From an uncultured Prevotella sp. (GTDB lineage: Bacteria; Bacteroidota; Bacteroidia; Bacteroidales; Bacteroidaceae), in the NCBI GenBank assembly GCA_934190685.1, contig CAKPTK010000032.1, forward strand, positions 1 to 18,963: 18,963 bases of DNA, read 5' to 3'. Positions 1 to 7,800 of this stretch are shown piece after piece. A program made the position numbers and the translations under genes. The stretch's first letter is position 1. Every line of letters starts with the position of its first letter. The notes beneath the pieces were generated by a model that had not been told where the DNA came from, searched no databases, and worked only from the letters and a program-made list of their open reading frames with translations.

Positions 1-364
1 CATCTTCGCCCTTCCATTCAACTCATGGGTGTTGGCTATCGCCGTGATGATTGTGCTCGGCATTGCCTTCGGACTCGTACCTTCAGCCATGTGGCCCTCC
101 GTTCCGAAGATTATCCCGATGAAGCTTCTCGGTACCGCCTATGCACTCATCTTCTACATCCAGAACATCGGTCTCGCCCTTGTTCCCGTGTGGATTGGTA
201 AAGTGAACCAAGCCAACACAGCTGCAGACGGCACCATCGACTACACACAGACGATGACCATCTTCGCCTGCTTCGGCATCGTAGCCATCCTCATATCCCT
301 CCTGCTTCTCATGGAGGACAAACGCAAAGGCTACGGTCTGCAAAAGCCAAATATCAAGGATTAA
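1..364 (+). CDS. MFS transporter, C-terminal part (5' end outside window)
   Basis: The open frame runs in from the left edge and ends at TAA (362-364), so only about the last 120 residues are visible. They show two hydrophobic membrane segments, one beginning near the left edge (Leu-Ala-Ile-Ala-Val-Met onward) and one near the end (Ile-Phe-Ala-Cys-Phe-Gly onward). Between them is a Pro-Ser-Ala-Met-Trp-Pro-Ser-Val-Pro stretch and a Leu-Gly-Thr-Ala-Tyr-Ala-Leu segment followed by Gln-Asn-Ile-Gly-Leu-Ala. This pattern is typical of the last helices of major facilitator transporters, especially the group related to MFSD1. A short basic cytoplasmic tail (Lys-Arg-Lys-Gly-Tyr) closes the protein. 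The substrate cannot be told from this fragment. A strong terminator follows 22 bases after the stop. Confidence 0.85.
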   Translation, partial: IFALPFNSWVLAIAVMIVLGIAFGLVPSAMWPSVPKIIPMKLLGTAYALIFYIQNIGLALVPVWIGKVNQANTAADGTIDYTQTMTIFACFGIVAILISLLLLMEDKRKGYGLQKPNIKD

Positions 365-386
365 TATCATCCTTCTTCCCTTCTAA

Positions 387-429
387 TAAAAACGGTCTAC
401 GGATACAGAACATCCGTAGACCGTTTTTA
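387..429 (+). terminator. Strong intrinsic terminator of the MFS gene, probably bidirectional
   Basis: Bases 387-404 pair perfectly with 412-429 (18 bp), leaving a 7-base loop. The base of the stem is A5/T5, so a U-tract follows the GC-rich part in either direction. It lies just after the MFS stop codon and in the convergent gap before the BspA-like gene. Confidence 0.9.
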
Positions 430-484
430 TTTTCCTTATCACAAAGATGCTTGAAGAGATGAAAAAGCTCTAAACCATAATCGA

Positions 485-524
485 AATATGCCCCAAAGTT
501 TGATATCAAACTTTGGGGCATATT
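485..524 (-). terminator. Perfect 40-base palindrome, likely terminator of the BspA-like gene
   Basis: Bases 485-504 are the exact reverse complement of 505-524, with GATATC at the centre and a CCCC/GGGG block in each arm. It lies 36 bases past the stop of the minus-strand BspA-like gene. The U-tract on the minus strand is short (ATTTCG), so termination is inferred from position and stem strength. A palindrome with no real loop could also form a cruciform or be a binding site. Confidence 0.6.
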
Positions 525-560
525 CATAAACAACGAGGGAGATTTTCGATGTTTTTCTTT

Positions 561-2048
561 CTATCGCACAACTTTCTTTCCGTCTTTCACATAGACGGTG
601 CCAGGCTGCGGATGGGACACGGGACGGCCTTGTAAATCATACCATGGCGACAGATGGGAGGATGGAGTAGCGGACACATGGGAGATGCTCGTCACGGTGT
701 CGTCGTAGACAGACTCAAGATAGTCCTTGTCTGAGTCATGAAGCAGATAAACGTTCCATGAAAGAACCTTGCTGGTGGTGTCTTTGTAGAAACCACCGTC
801 ATTGTTCAGGTTGTAATGGACGAAGAACGTGCTCACAGGCATGAATGTTCCTTTGAAGGGAGTGTCGGTAACAACTAAACCTGTGTAGGCATCCACCGAG
901 GCACCCTCCTCGCAGACAAAGGCTCTGCAGTCGTCATCCTTTCTCTTCACCACATAAGGCAGACCCGGCTCCACCTTTTTTACGGCGTTGAAATACACCT
1001 TGTCATTTTCAATGCGCGTGAACGCATAGACGTTGTCCACGCCATAGGCATCGTTGGCCTTCATCTTCTCCACGTCGAAGCCTATCACCTGGCAATAACC
1101 GTTATAGGTCTGATTGGCGAGTTGCAAGGTGTATGGCAAGATTTCCTTGTAGCCTTGCACACCGTCTCCACCTAGTAGTGCGGCACACGCCGTTTCGTCA
1201 CCTTTTCTAACTAATACTGGGGGATAGACACCGTCGGCGATACGAAGGAAATTTTGTTTCTTGGTTTTCACTTGATCGGCAGATGCAGAGAACGACAGGT
1301 CTGTCATGACCTGACTAATTACCACACGTTTCAGCCCAATGCAACCAATAAAGGGTGACGGAGCAGTGGTTCCGCTGACGAGAGGCTTGCCACCCATGAT
1401 TACGGATTTCAATTGGTTGCAACCCTTGAAAGCACCGTCGCCCAACGTCTCGACAGAATGACTGATGGAAATCTCAGTGGGAAGTGCTGTGCAACCTGCA
1501 AATGCCTCGTCGCCGATAGCGGTTAGCAGGCCTCCGCTAAAAGGTGAGGAGGTCAACGAGGTACAACCGCTAAAGCACCGTACGCCAATGGTCGTCAAAT
1601 TGTTGGCCACGGCCATGACCTTCAACTCTGCACAGTCTTTAAACGCCTCGTTGCCCAACTTCTTCACGTTCTTGCCTCCATACACGTTCTTGAGGTTAGA
1701 GCCTTCAAAAGCGTTGTCACCAATAGAGGTCACGCCGTCGGGTATCGAGACCATCGAGTTGAAGTGTTTGAAATTCTTCAGACATTTCGCCGCCAGCTTA
1801 GTCACGGGATAAATGGTGCCTTCAAAGACCACTTGGTTTGGGATAGTCCAATTTTCTATCGGGTTGGCATTGAAGATAATGCTGTTCCAACGCTTGAGGC
1901 TGACCGTGGAGGGGTCGCTGTCGTTGATGCTGTAGACGATGCCGTCAATTGTGAAATCTCTGAGGATGACCGCCCCGGCAGCGAGTGCACCGTTGAGCAT
2001 GACAAGAAGGACAAGCATTCGTTGCAACAGCGAGTAGTGTTGTTTCAT
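561..2048 (-). CDS. BspA-type leucine-rich-repeat surface protein
   Basis: The protein has 495 residues when started at the ATG at 2048. An upstream in-frame ATG at 2141 would overlap the predicted promoter and put extra residues before the signal peptide, so it was not chosen. Residues 1-25 form a signal peptide (basic start, then a Leu/Val-rich core ending Ala-Leu-Ala-Ala-Gly). Residues of roughly 80-215 hold about five LRR_5 (BspA/TpLRR) repeats of the form Ser-Ile-Gly-Asp-Asn-Ala-Phe, then Gly-Cys-x-x-Leu. The middle part has no clear assignment. The last 27 residues carry a Trp-Tyr-Asp-Leu-Gln-Gly-Arg motif and end Lys-Lys-Val-Val-Arg, a tail seen on many secreted Prevotella proteins and resembling a C-terminal sorting signal. 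Such proteins are exported and often bind host matrix or other cells; the ligand here is unknown. It appears monocistronic. Confidence 0.85.
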   Translation of the reverse strand: MKQHYSLLQRMLVLLVMLNGALAAGAVILRDFTIDGIVYSINDSDPSTVSLKRWNSIIFNANPIENWTIPNQVVFEGTIYPVTKLAAKCLKNFKHFNSMVSIPDGVTSIGDNAFEGSNLKNVYGGKNVKKLGNEAFKDCAELKVMAVANNLTTIGVRCFSGCTSLTSSPFSGGLLTAIGDEAFAGCTALPTEISISHSVETLGDGAFKGCNQLKSVIMGGKPLVSGTTAPSPFIGCIGLKRVVISQVMTDLSFSASADQVKTKKQNFLRIADGVYPPVLVRKGDETACAALLGGDGVQGYKEILPYTLQLANQTYNGYCQVIGFDVEKMKANDAYGVDNVYAFTRIENDKVYFNAVKKVEPGLPYVVKRKDDDCRAFVCEEGASVDAYTGLVVTDTPFKGTFMPVSTFFVHYNLNNDGGFYKDTTSKVLSWNVYLLHDSDKDYLESVYDDTVTSISHVSATPSSHLSPWYDLQGRPVSHPQPGTVYVKDGKKVVR

Positions 2049-2110
2049 TTTTCCATGTCGGGAGATTATATGCGCATTTCCCATTCGGCTCAAAAGTTTG
2101 ATATATACCA

Positions 2111-2141
2111 CAAAGATAAAGATTATAACCATATACAACAA
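2111..2141 (-). promoter_or_regulatory. Predicted Bacteroidetes promoter of the BspA-like gene
   Basis: On the minus strand a TATCTTTG box (2111-2118) matches the Bacteroidetes -7 consensus TAnnTTTG. A TTG lies about 20 bases upstream (2139-2141) as an imperfect -33 element. Transcription would begin near 2104, giving a leader of about 55 bases before the ATG at 2048. This supports the shorter start. Confidence 0.6.
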
Positions 2142-2178
2142 GAAAATGTATCAAGTTTTTCAATACTTTAACAAACAA

Positions 2179-2218
2179 AAGAAAGAAGCGCACCTCGGTC
2201 GAAGTGCGCTTCTTTCTT
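2179..2218 (-). terminator. Intrinsic terminator of ndk
   Basis: A 15-bp perfect stem (2179-2193 with 2204-2218) has a 10-base loop. On the minus strand it is followed by a T-rich tract (TTGTTTG after TTCTTTCTT). It starts 21 bases after the ndk stop, and also insulates the promoter of the BspA-like gene. Confidence 0.85.
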
Positions 2219-2238
2219 AGGGCTATCAAGGGAGTCCA

Positions 2239-2703
2239 TCAGAATTCATCTGCCGCATAAAGACTGGTAAAGACAGAAGGGGTCCAGTCGAAGATTTCAT
2301 CGTCACGGAAGAAACGGTGCAGTTCTATGGCAGCGTTTTCCTCTGAGTCGGAGGTGTGGACAATATTCTCTTGGAAACTCATGCAGTAGGTGCCGCGAAT
2401 GGTGCCAGGGGCTGCCTTGCGTCCGTTGGTGGCTCCAGCGAGGTTGCGCACGGTCTCCACGGCATCGACGCCCGACAGGCACAATGCTACCACTGGAGTG
2501 ACCATCATCGAGTCCTTAAGCTGCTGGAAGAAGGGCTTGCCGGCAAGATGGGCGTAGTGCTCACTAAGCAACTTATCATCGAGCTGCATCATCTTCATAC
2601 CGCAAATCTGCAAACCTTTTTTCTCAAACACACTGATGATTTCTCCTGCCAATCCGCGCTGCATGGCGCAAGGCTTAATAAGAACTAATGTTTTCTCTAA
2701 CAT
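2239..2703 (-). CDS. ndk: Nucleoside diphosphate kinase
   Basis: Ndk moves the gamma phosphate of ATP to nucleoside diphosphates through a phosphohistidine, balancing NTP and dNTP pools in the cytoplasm. The 154-residue protein has the usual length for the family. It starts with the typical Thr-Leu-Val-Leu-Ile-Lys-Pro strand and has Gln-Arg-Gly-Leu-Ala-Gly-Glu-Ile-Ile (15-23). The catalytic site is Asn-Ile-Val-His-Thr-Ser-Asp-Ser (113-120) with His116. The usual residue after this histidine is Gly, here Thr, which is a mild variation. Arg104 and the Asn93-Gly94-Arg95 segment fit the nucleotide-binding site. It lies 50 bases downstream of cdd on the same strand, with no convincing promoter in the gap, so cotranscription with cdd is likely. 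Confidence 0.95.
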   Translation of the reverse strand: MLEKTLVLIKPCAMQRGLAGEIISVFEKKGLQICGMKMMQLDDKLLSEHYAHLAGKPFFQQLKDSMMVTPVVALCLSGVDAVETVRNLAGATNGRKAAPGTIRGTYCMSFQENIVHTSDSEENAAIELHRFFRDDEIFDWTPSVFTSLYAADEF

Positions 2704-2753
2704 ATTATTGTATTTCTTTGATTATTAATCTGTTATCAGTTATCACAGCTCTC

Positions 2754-3236
2754 CTACTCCCGCATATTGGCATCAATGAACGAGAGGGGAAGCAAATCTT
2801 GGATGGAGCGGAAGACGGCGGTACCTTGGGTGCCGTATAGTAAAATGCGCACGGGCGACTGGTAGCGGTCCTCCATCTCGAGAATCACCTGACGGCAGGC
2901 ACCGCAGGGAGAGATGGGACTGGGCAGGAAGCCATTGTCGTTGCGGGCGGCAATGGCAAGCGCAACAATGGGTTGCTCGGGATGATGCGATTGCACACCA
3001 AAGATGGCGCTGCGCTCGGCACAGAGACCTGATGGATAAGCGGCGTTCTCTTGATTGGCCCCAATAAACATGGTGCCGTCAGCCAAGAGCACAGCTGCAC
3101 CCACATGAAAGTGGCTGTATTTGGCATAACTGTTGTCTGTGGCGGCCTTGGCGCGCTCCACAAGACAACGGTCGGCTTCGTTCAACTCCTCAAGCTGACA
3201 AAGCAGGTAATGGATTTCCAATTTCAATTGTTTCAT
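2754..3236 (-). CDS. cdd: Cytidine deaminase
   Basis: Cdd deaminates cytidine and deoxycytidine to uridine and deoxyuridine in pyrimidine salvage. The 160-residue chain is of the homotetrameric, single-domain length. Visible motifs are Tyr-Ser-His-Phe-His-Val-Gly-Ala-Ala (40-48), the substrate and zinc motif Asn-Ala-Ala-Tyr-Pro-Ser-Gly-Leu-Cys-Ala-Glu-Arg (64-75, with zinc ligand Cys72 and catalytic Glu74), and Pro-Cys-Gly-Ala-Cys-Arg-Gln (110-116, zinc ligands Cys111 and Cys114). All catalytic residues are present. It sits upstream of ndk on the same strand, which makes a small nucleotide salvage unit. The leader before its ATG contains a run of ten C residues on the coding strand, an unusual feature described separately. 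Confidence 0.95.
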   Translation of the reverse strand: MKQLKLEIHYLLCQLEELNEADRCLVERAKAATDNSYAKYSHFHVGAAVLLADGTMFIGANQENAAYPSGLCAERSAIFGVQSHHPEQPIVALAIAARNDNGFLPSPISPCGACRQVILEMEDRYQSPVRILLYGTQGTAVFRSIQDLLPLSFIDANMRE

Positions 3237-3266
3237 AGTATTTGGTTTTTGATGTCATTTCCTTGC

Positions 3267-3276
3267 GGGGGGGGGG
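3267..3276. repeat. Homopolymer run of ten G (C10 on the gene strand)
   Basis: Ten consecutive G residues lie in the 45-base gap between the lipoprotein stop (3282) and the cdd start (3236), ending 31 bases upstream of the cdd ATG. Such runs slip easily during replication and are also prone to sequencing error. Confidence 0.9.
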
Positions 3277-3281
3277 AATTT

Positions 3282-4715
3282 TTATTCCTCCTCGTGTTGA
3301 TAGCAGCCCAAGTCGGGTTTGTCATCGCGACGAACACCCTTGCGGTCTGCGGGCAGCGCAGTCATCGGGTCGGCGAGACCGATGGCGGCAGAATGGCGCG
3401 ACAAGCGGAAGTCGAAGCGTTGCAAGTCGGCGTCAACGAGACGGAAGAGGCGCTCGCCATAGCGGGCGGTGTCCTTGACGTCTTCAAAGGTAACGTCGGT
3501 CAGACGCTCGTCGGTGGAGTCCTTGGGGGTGCGGAGTATAGAGTGGTCGATGTGATAGTCGAAGGCCACAGTGGAATCCTTGACCGAGCCCTCCACCACG
3601 TCATTGGCCCACCCTGTAACGATGCTGTTGCGGACGGAGAGCGTGAGGGGGAGGTCGTAGGTATCGTCGTGGTTGGCGAACGCAAGAGCGGGACCGCGAT
3701 TGGCATCGAAGGGATAGAATTGCGCCAAGGTGCAACCGTTGAGCGACACGTCGCCGCCTTCTGCTTGGAAACAGGCACCGAGCGTATTGGACAATTGGCA
3801 ATTGTCGAGCGTGGCGCGCACTGAGCGGAGTTTCACACCCGTACCGTTGCAGTTGTGCACGATAGATCCCGTCATAGTGAGTTTCTGGCGGTCGAGAGCG
3901 GAGGAGTCGCACACCACACCATCCATCGTGGAATGAATATCAGTGTAGGAGATGACATTGCCGAACGAAGAGGTGCCGAAGCGAACACCCTGCCACTGTC
4001 CACTCACGCCATCGTAGGGCAAATAGTCAAACATTCGGTCAAGACGGTCGCCACGCAATGTGACATTCTCCTCGGGCGTACCCTCGGCATGGAGGGTGCC
4101 ATCAACCCTGAGGCCGGCATCGGCATGGAAATAGAGGGTCACACCTGGACGGAGGGTCAGCGTCCTGCCTTCAGGCACAGTGATGCCACCGTAGACGATG
4201 ACAGGCTTGCCCTTCTCGAGGGTAGTGTCGCGTTCGAGAGTGAGTGAGCGGATGACATCGGCATCCCACGACAGGGCGCTGAGACACACTTTCTGCTCTA
4301 CCCCACTCTCAAGGGTGAACACAAGATTGTCCTCCACCTTCTGAGGTGTGTCCTTACCGTTGAACGCCGAAGTCAGCTCGACGAACACACGGCAAGAGTC
4401 CTTGTCGCGCACTTCGAGGTCAGAGACCTGAAAGCCGGCAGTAGAAGACAACCAACTGCCGTCAACATTGACGCGGTAGCCAGTCTGATTGCCGTTCTGT
4501 AGCCGCACATTGGCGAGACGCAGACCGCTACCAGAGTGGTTGTAAACCCAGAAGGTGCGGGTCGACGTAGGCACACGGGAGAACACGGTGTCAAGCCTCA
4601 CTGTGTCGGTCGAGAATGTGAGGCGGCGGTTGGGCGAAGTAGAGAACGCATCGCCATCGGTGCACGCCACAAAGGCGACGGACAGGAGCGCGGACAAGAA
4701 TATAGTCTTTTTCAT
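3282..4715 (-). CDS. Lipoprotein with right-handed parallel beta-helix
   Basis: The 477-residue protein starts at the ATG at 4715. The longer open frame reaching 5093 is rejected because it overlaps the tamB start and precedes the signal peptide. Residues 1-18 form a lipoprotein signal (Met-Lys-Lys, hydrophobic core, Val-Ala-Cys with Cys18), followed by Thr-Asp-Gly-Asp, acidic residues that may favour surface export in Bacteroidetes. The region from about 20 to 180 looks like a beta-rich domain. From about 185 to 450 short turns such as Val-Asp-Gly-Thr-Leu-His-Ala-Glu-Gly-Thr, then repeated Asn-Cys and Leu-x-Asn-Cys-x-Leu segments, are typical of parallel beta-helix (pectate-lyase-like) folds. 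The end, Lys-Pro-Asp-Leu-Gly-Cys-Tyr, matches the common terminal Asp-x-Gly-Ala-Tyr motif of such proteins. A ligand or enzyme activity cannot be stated. It is divergent from tamB. Confidence 0.8.
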   Translation of the reverse strand: MKKTIFLSALLSVAFVACTDGDAFSTSPNRRLTFSTDTVRLDTVFSRVPTSTRTFWVYNHSGSGLRLANVRLQNGNQTGYRVNVDGSWLSSTAGFQVSDLEVRDKDSCRVFVELTSAFNGKDTPQKVEDNLVFTLESGVEQKVCLSALSWDADVIRSLTLERDTTLEKGKPVIVYGGITVPEGRTLTLRPGVTLYFHADAGLRVDGTLHAEGTPEENVTLRGDRLDRMFDYLPYDGVSGQWQGVRFGTSSFGNVISYTDIHSTMDGVVCDSSALDRQKLTMTGSIVHNCNGTGVKLRSVRATLDNCQLSNTLGACFQAEGGDVSLNGCTLAQFYPFDANRGPALAFANHDDTYDLPLTLSVRNSIVTGWANDVVEGSVKDSTVAFDYHIDHSILRTPKDSTDERLTDVTFEDVKDTARYGERLFRLVDADLQRFDFRLSRHSAAIGLADPMTALPADRKGVRRDDKPDLGCYQHEEE

Positions 4716-4747
4716 CACTCTTATAACGGAAGAGACCGCACTTTTAT

Positions 4748-4755
4748 TATATTTG
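4748..4755 (+). promoter_or_regulatory. Possible upstream -7 box for tamB
   Basis: TATATTTG fits TAnnTTTG, followed by C. No -33 TTTG is seen at the right distance. If used, transcription would start near 4762 and include the eight-codon mini-ORF at 4797-4823 and the hairpin at 4830-4853. Confidence 0.3.
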
Positions 4756-4796
4756 CGAGTAGGGAAAATAAAAAACACAGACAAAAGGAGGAAATC

Positions 4797-4823
4797 ATGG
4801 AATTTTTCCGTACCTTTGCATAA
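4797..4823 (+). other. Eight-codon mini-ORF with a strong Shine-Dalgarno sequence
   Basis: An AGGAGG sequence (4786-4791) stands five bases before an ATG that opens eight codons (Met-Glu-Phe-Phe-Arg-Thr-Phe-Ala) and a TAA at 4821-4823. Strong ribosome sites like this are rare in this window. However, the mini-ORF overlaps the best tamB promoter box (4811-4818), so it would be transcribed only from an upstream start. It could be a leader peptide or chance. Confidence 0.25.
4811..4818 (+). promoter_or_regulatory. Predicted -7 box of the tamB promoter
   Basis: TACCTTTG followed by CA is identical to the boxes before rpsA, nspC and the ThiE-like gene. Transcription would begin near 4825, about 20 bases before the TTG start of tamB. 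No good -33 TTTG is visible. Confidence 0.6.
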
Positions 4824-4829
4824 GAAACA

Positions 4830-4853
4830 GGGAGCCAACTTTAGTTGACTCCC
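4830..4853 (+). promoter_or_regulatory. Hairpin covering the tamB start codon
   Basis: GGGAG (4830-4834) pairs with CTCCC (4849-4853) and CAAC (4836-4839) with GTTG (4844-4847), with one C-A mismatch and a four-base loop. The TTG start at 4845 lies in the right arm. It would sit at the very 5' end of the message and may limit translation. Confidence 0.4.
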
Positions 4854-7800
4854 GCAAAAACAAGGACTATCAAAATACTTCGACATATCATCAGCATCAT
4901 CGTGTGGACGCTTGTGGCGCTCTACGCCCTGATTATCGTGCTGCTCCACATCCCGGCAGTGCAGGAGATGGTGGGCGCAGAGGTGGCGGCAGCGCTGGGC
5001 AAGAAGCTTGGCACAGAGGTGAGAATCGGCAGGGTGAACCTGGGACTCCCCCTCCGCCTGGTCATTGACGACGTGACCCTGCTCGACCAACAAAACAAAC
5101 CCATGCTGCAGGCAGCGCGACTGTCGGCGAGTGCGGAGCTGACGCCATTGCTGTCAGGACGGATTTCAATCAGTTCGGCACAGCTCTTCGGTGTAAAAGC
5201 AACGCTCTACAAGGAGACCGCCGACGCAAAGCCCAACTATCAGTTCGTGCTCGACTCACTCGCCTCCAAGGACACGACCAAGCAGAAGACACCCCTCGAC
5301 CTACACATCCATTCGTTGGTAATCCGCAACAGCAGTGTCAGCTATAACCAGTATGACGTGGCGCCCACCCACGGCAGGATCAACCCCGCCCATTTGAAGA
5401 TGGACGACATCAGCGCCCACCTCATCCTCAACCGCCTCACCCCCGATTCACTCAACCTCAACTGCAAACGTCTGTCGCTCCGCGAGGGCTCGGGACTCGA
5501 CCTGCTCTCGCTTGCCTTCCGCCTCGTGGCGGGAAAATACGGGGCAAGTCTAACCGACTTCCATCTGTCGCTGCCCCACTCCAATCTGCACATCGACCAT
5601 CTGCTTGCATCCTACGAACGACAAGGTTCGGGCATTGCCCTACCCTCTCTGCAATATGAAGGGAAAATCGAGCGGTCTAAGATAACACTTTCAGACATAG
5701 CCAGTTGTTTGCCTTTGTTCAAGAACTTCAACACCCCAATCCAACTCTCCACCTCTTTCTCGGGCACAAGCACCACACTTCGTGTGGAACGGTTTGGGCT
5801 CAACTCGACAGACCACAGTCTGGACATTGCCTTAGGCGGTTCTATCAGCAAGTTGTCGAGCGGCATAAGATGGGCGGCACAGGTGGCACGATTGTCGCTC
5901 AGCGCCAAGACCATCGAGCTGATTTCAGAGAACCTCAAGGGCGAAAAGATATCGTTGCCCGACGTGGTCACCCGATTGGGCAACGTGCGCTTCAGAGGCG
6001 AATTGGGCGGACTCGGAAAGGACATCGCTGCCAAGGGAACCATTGACACCGATGCCGGCAACGCACACATCGGCGTAGGACTGCACGGACAACACTTCTC
6101 CGCACGCCTCGAGACAACGGGCATACAAATAGGGAAGTTGTTCGCTAACCCACACCTCGGACTTCTCGCCACCCACATCAACGTGGATGGAAGACTGCGC
6201 CCACACAGCACCCCTGACCTCAGTGTCAAGGGCACCGTGGACAGACTGGAGTGGAACAACCACAGCTATCACGCCATTGCCCTCAACGGCACCTACGCAC
6301 AAGGCACCGCCACAGGACACGTAAGCATGGACGACCCCAATGCACGCATCGACATCAAGGGACTCTTCACTCACGGAAAGGGAAAGCCGCGCGTGGACCT
6401 CACCGCTCTCGTAGACCGCTTCGCCCCCTCCGCCCTCGGACTCACCAACAAATGGAACGGCACCAACTTCTCCGGACTTCTACGAGCCAACCTCTCGGGA
6501 ACAACGCTCGCCGACATGGGTGGCAACGTGACACTCGAACACTTCAACATGCAGTCGTCCCAGACCGACTACACCCTTGAAAGACTCAACCTCAACGCCG
6601 GATACAAAGGCAAGCAGCACTATATCCACATGGACAGCGATTTCGGCAAGATGGAGCTGAACGGACAGTATGACTATAACACCATCGTCAAGAGCATTAC
6701 CAACCTGGTGGCAAGCAAACTGCCGACCTTGCCGGGGTTGCCCGCCGCCACACGTACGCCAGGCAACACATTCAACATCGACTTGACGCTCAACCGCACA
6801 GACTGGCTCCGCGCCCTGCTCGGCGTAGACCTCGACCTGCACGAACCCATGCACCTCAATGCCACGATGGACGATGCACGCCACCAGCTCTCACTCGATG
6901 CCTCACTGCCCTCGCTGACCTATGGTGGAACACGATATGAGAACGTGGCACTCAACGTGACCACCCCCGGCGATACGCTACAGGCCATCACACAACTCAC
7001 AAAGATAGGTACCAACGGTACCCGGACGAAACTTGGCATGAAGGCGCATGCCGCCGACAACCACCTCACGTCCACCCTTGTGTTCGATGACTTCAAGCCC
7101 CACGGTATGAGCGGGCACATGAACCTTGACGCTCGGTTCTATAAAAATTCCGACGGGCTTTCGACCGCCGATGTGCGCATCCTGCCCTCGGAAATCATGG
7201 TGGGCGACACGGCATGGGCCGTACACCCTTCCGCTATCACTTACCATGCTGGAGCCCTCCACGTGGACAATTTCGCCATCGAACACGAGAAACAGTATTT
7301 GCGCATCTCAGGCAACGCCACACACCACGACACCGACTCGCTCGTAGTAGACCTCAAGGATGTGAACGTAGAGTATATCCTCAACCTTGTCAACTTCCAC
7401 TCTGTCGACTTCTCGGGTCTTGCCTCGGGACAAGCATCGGTCAAGGGCGTGATGGACATTCCGTCGGCAATGGCACACCTCACAATCAACGACTTCCGCT
7501 TCGAGAACGGACGCATGGGAACGCTCCATGCCAACGTGGACTGGAACCTTGAGGACAACCAAATCAACATACATGCCCTGGCTGACGACGGGCCGAAGCA
7601 CAAAACCTATATCCACGGTTATGTATCACCCAAACGAAGCGACATAGACCTGGGCATCGAGGCACGAGGGACAAGAATGGAATTTTTAAACTCATTCTGC
7701 TCGAGCTTCCTGCAAGACGTAGACGCACAAGCCACGGGACACCTGCGCATATTCGGCCCACTGAAGACCATCAACATGGAAGGACAGGTGGTGGCTGACG

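Noticed and set aside
3051..3824. 257-codon plus-strand open frame
   Set aside because: It lies antisense to cdd and the lipoprotein gene, crosses the G10 tract, and its protein has no recognisable features. It is explained by the codon bias of the real genes.
4716..5093. Upstream extension of the lipoprotein reading frame
   Set aside because: It would overlap the start of tamB and place more than 120 residues before an obvious lipoprotein signal peptide.
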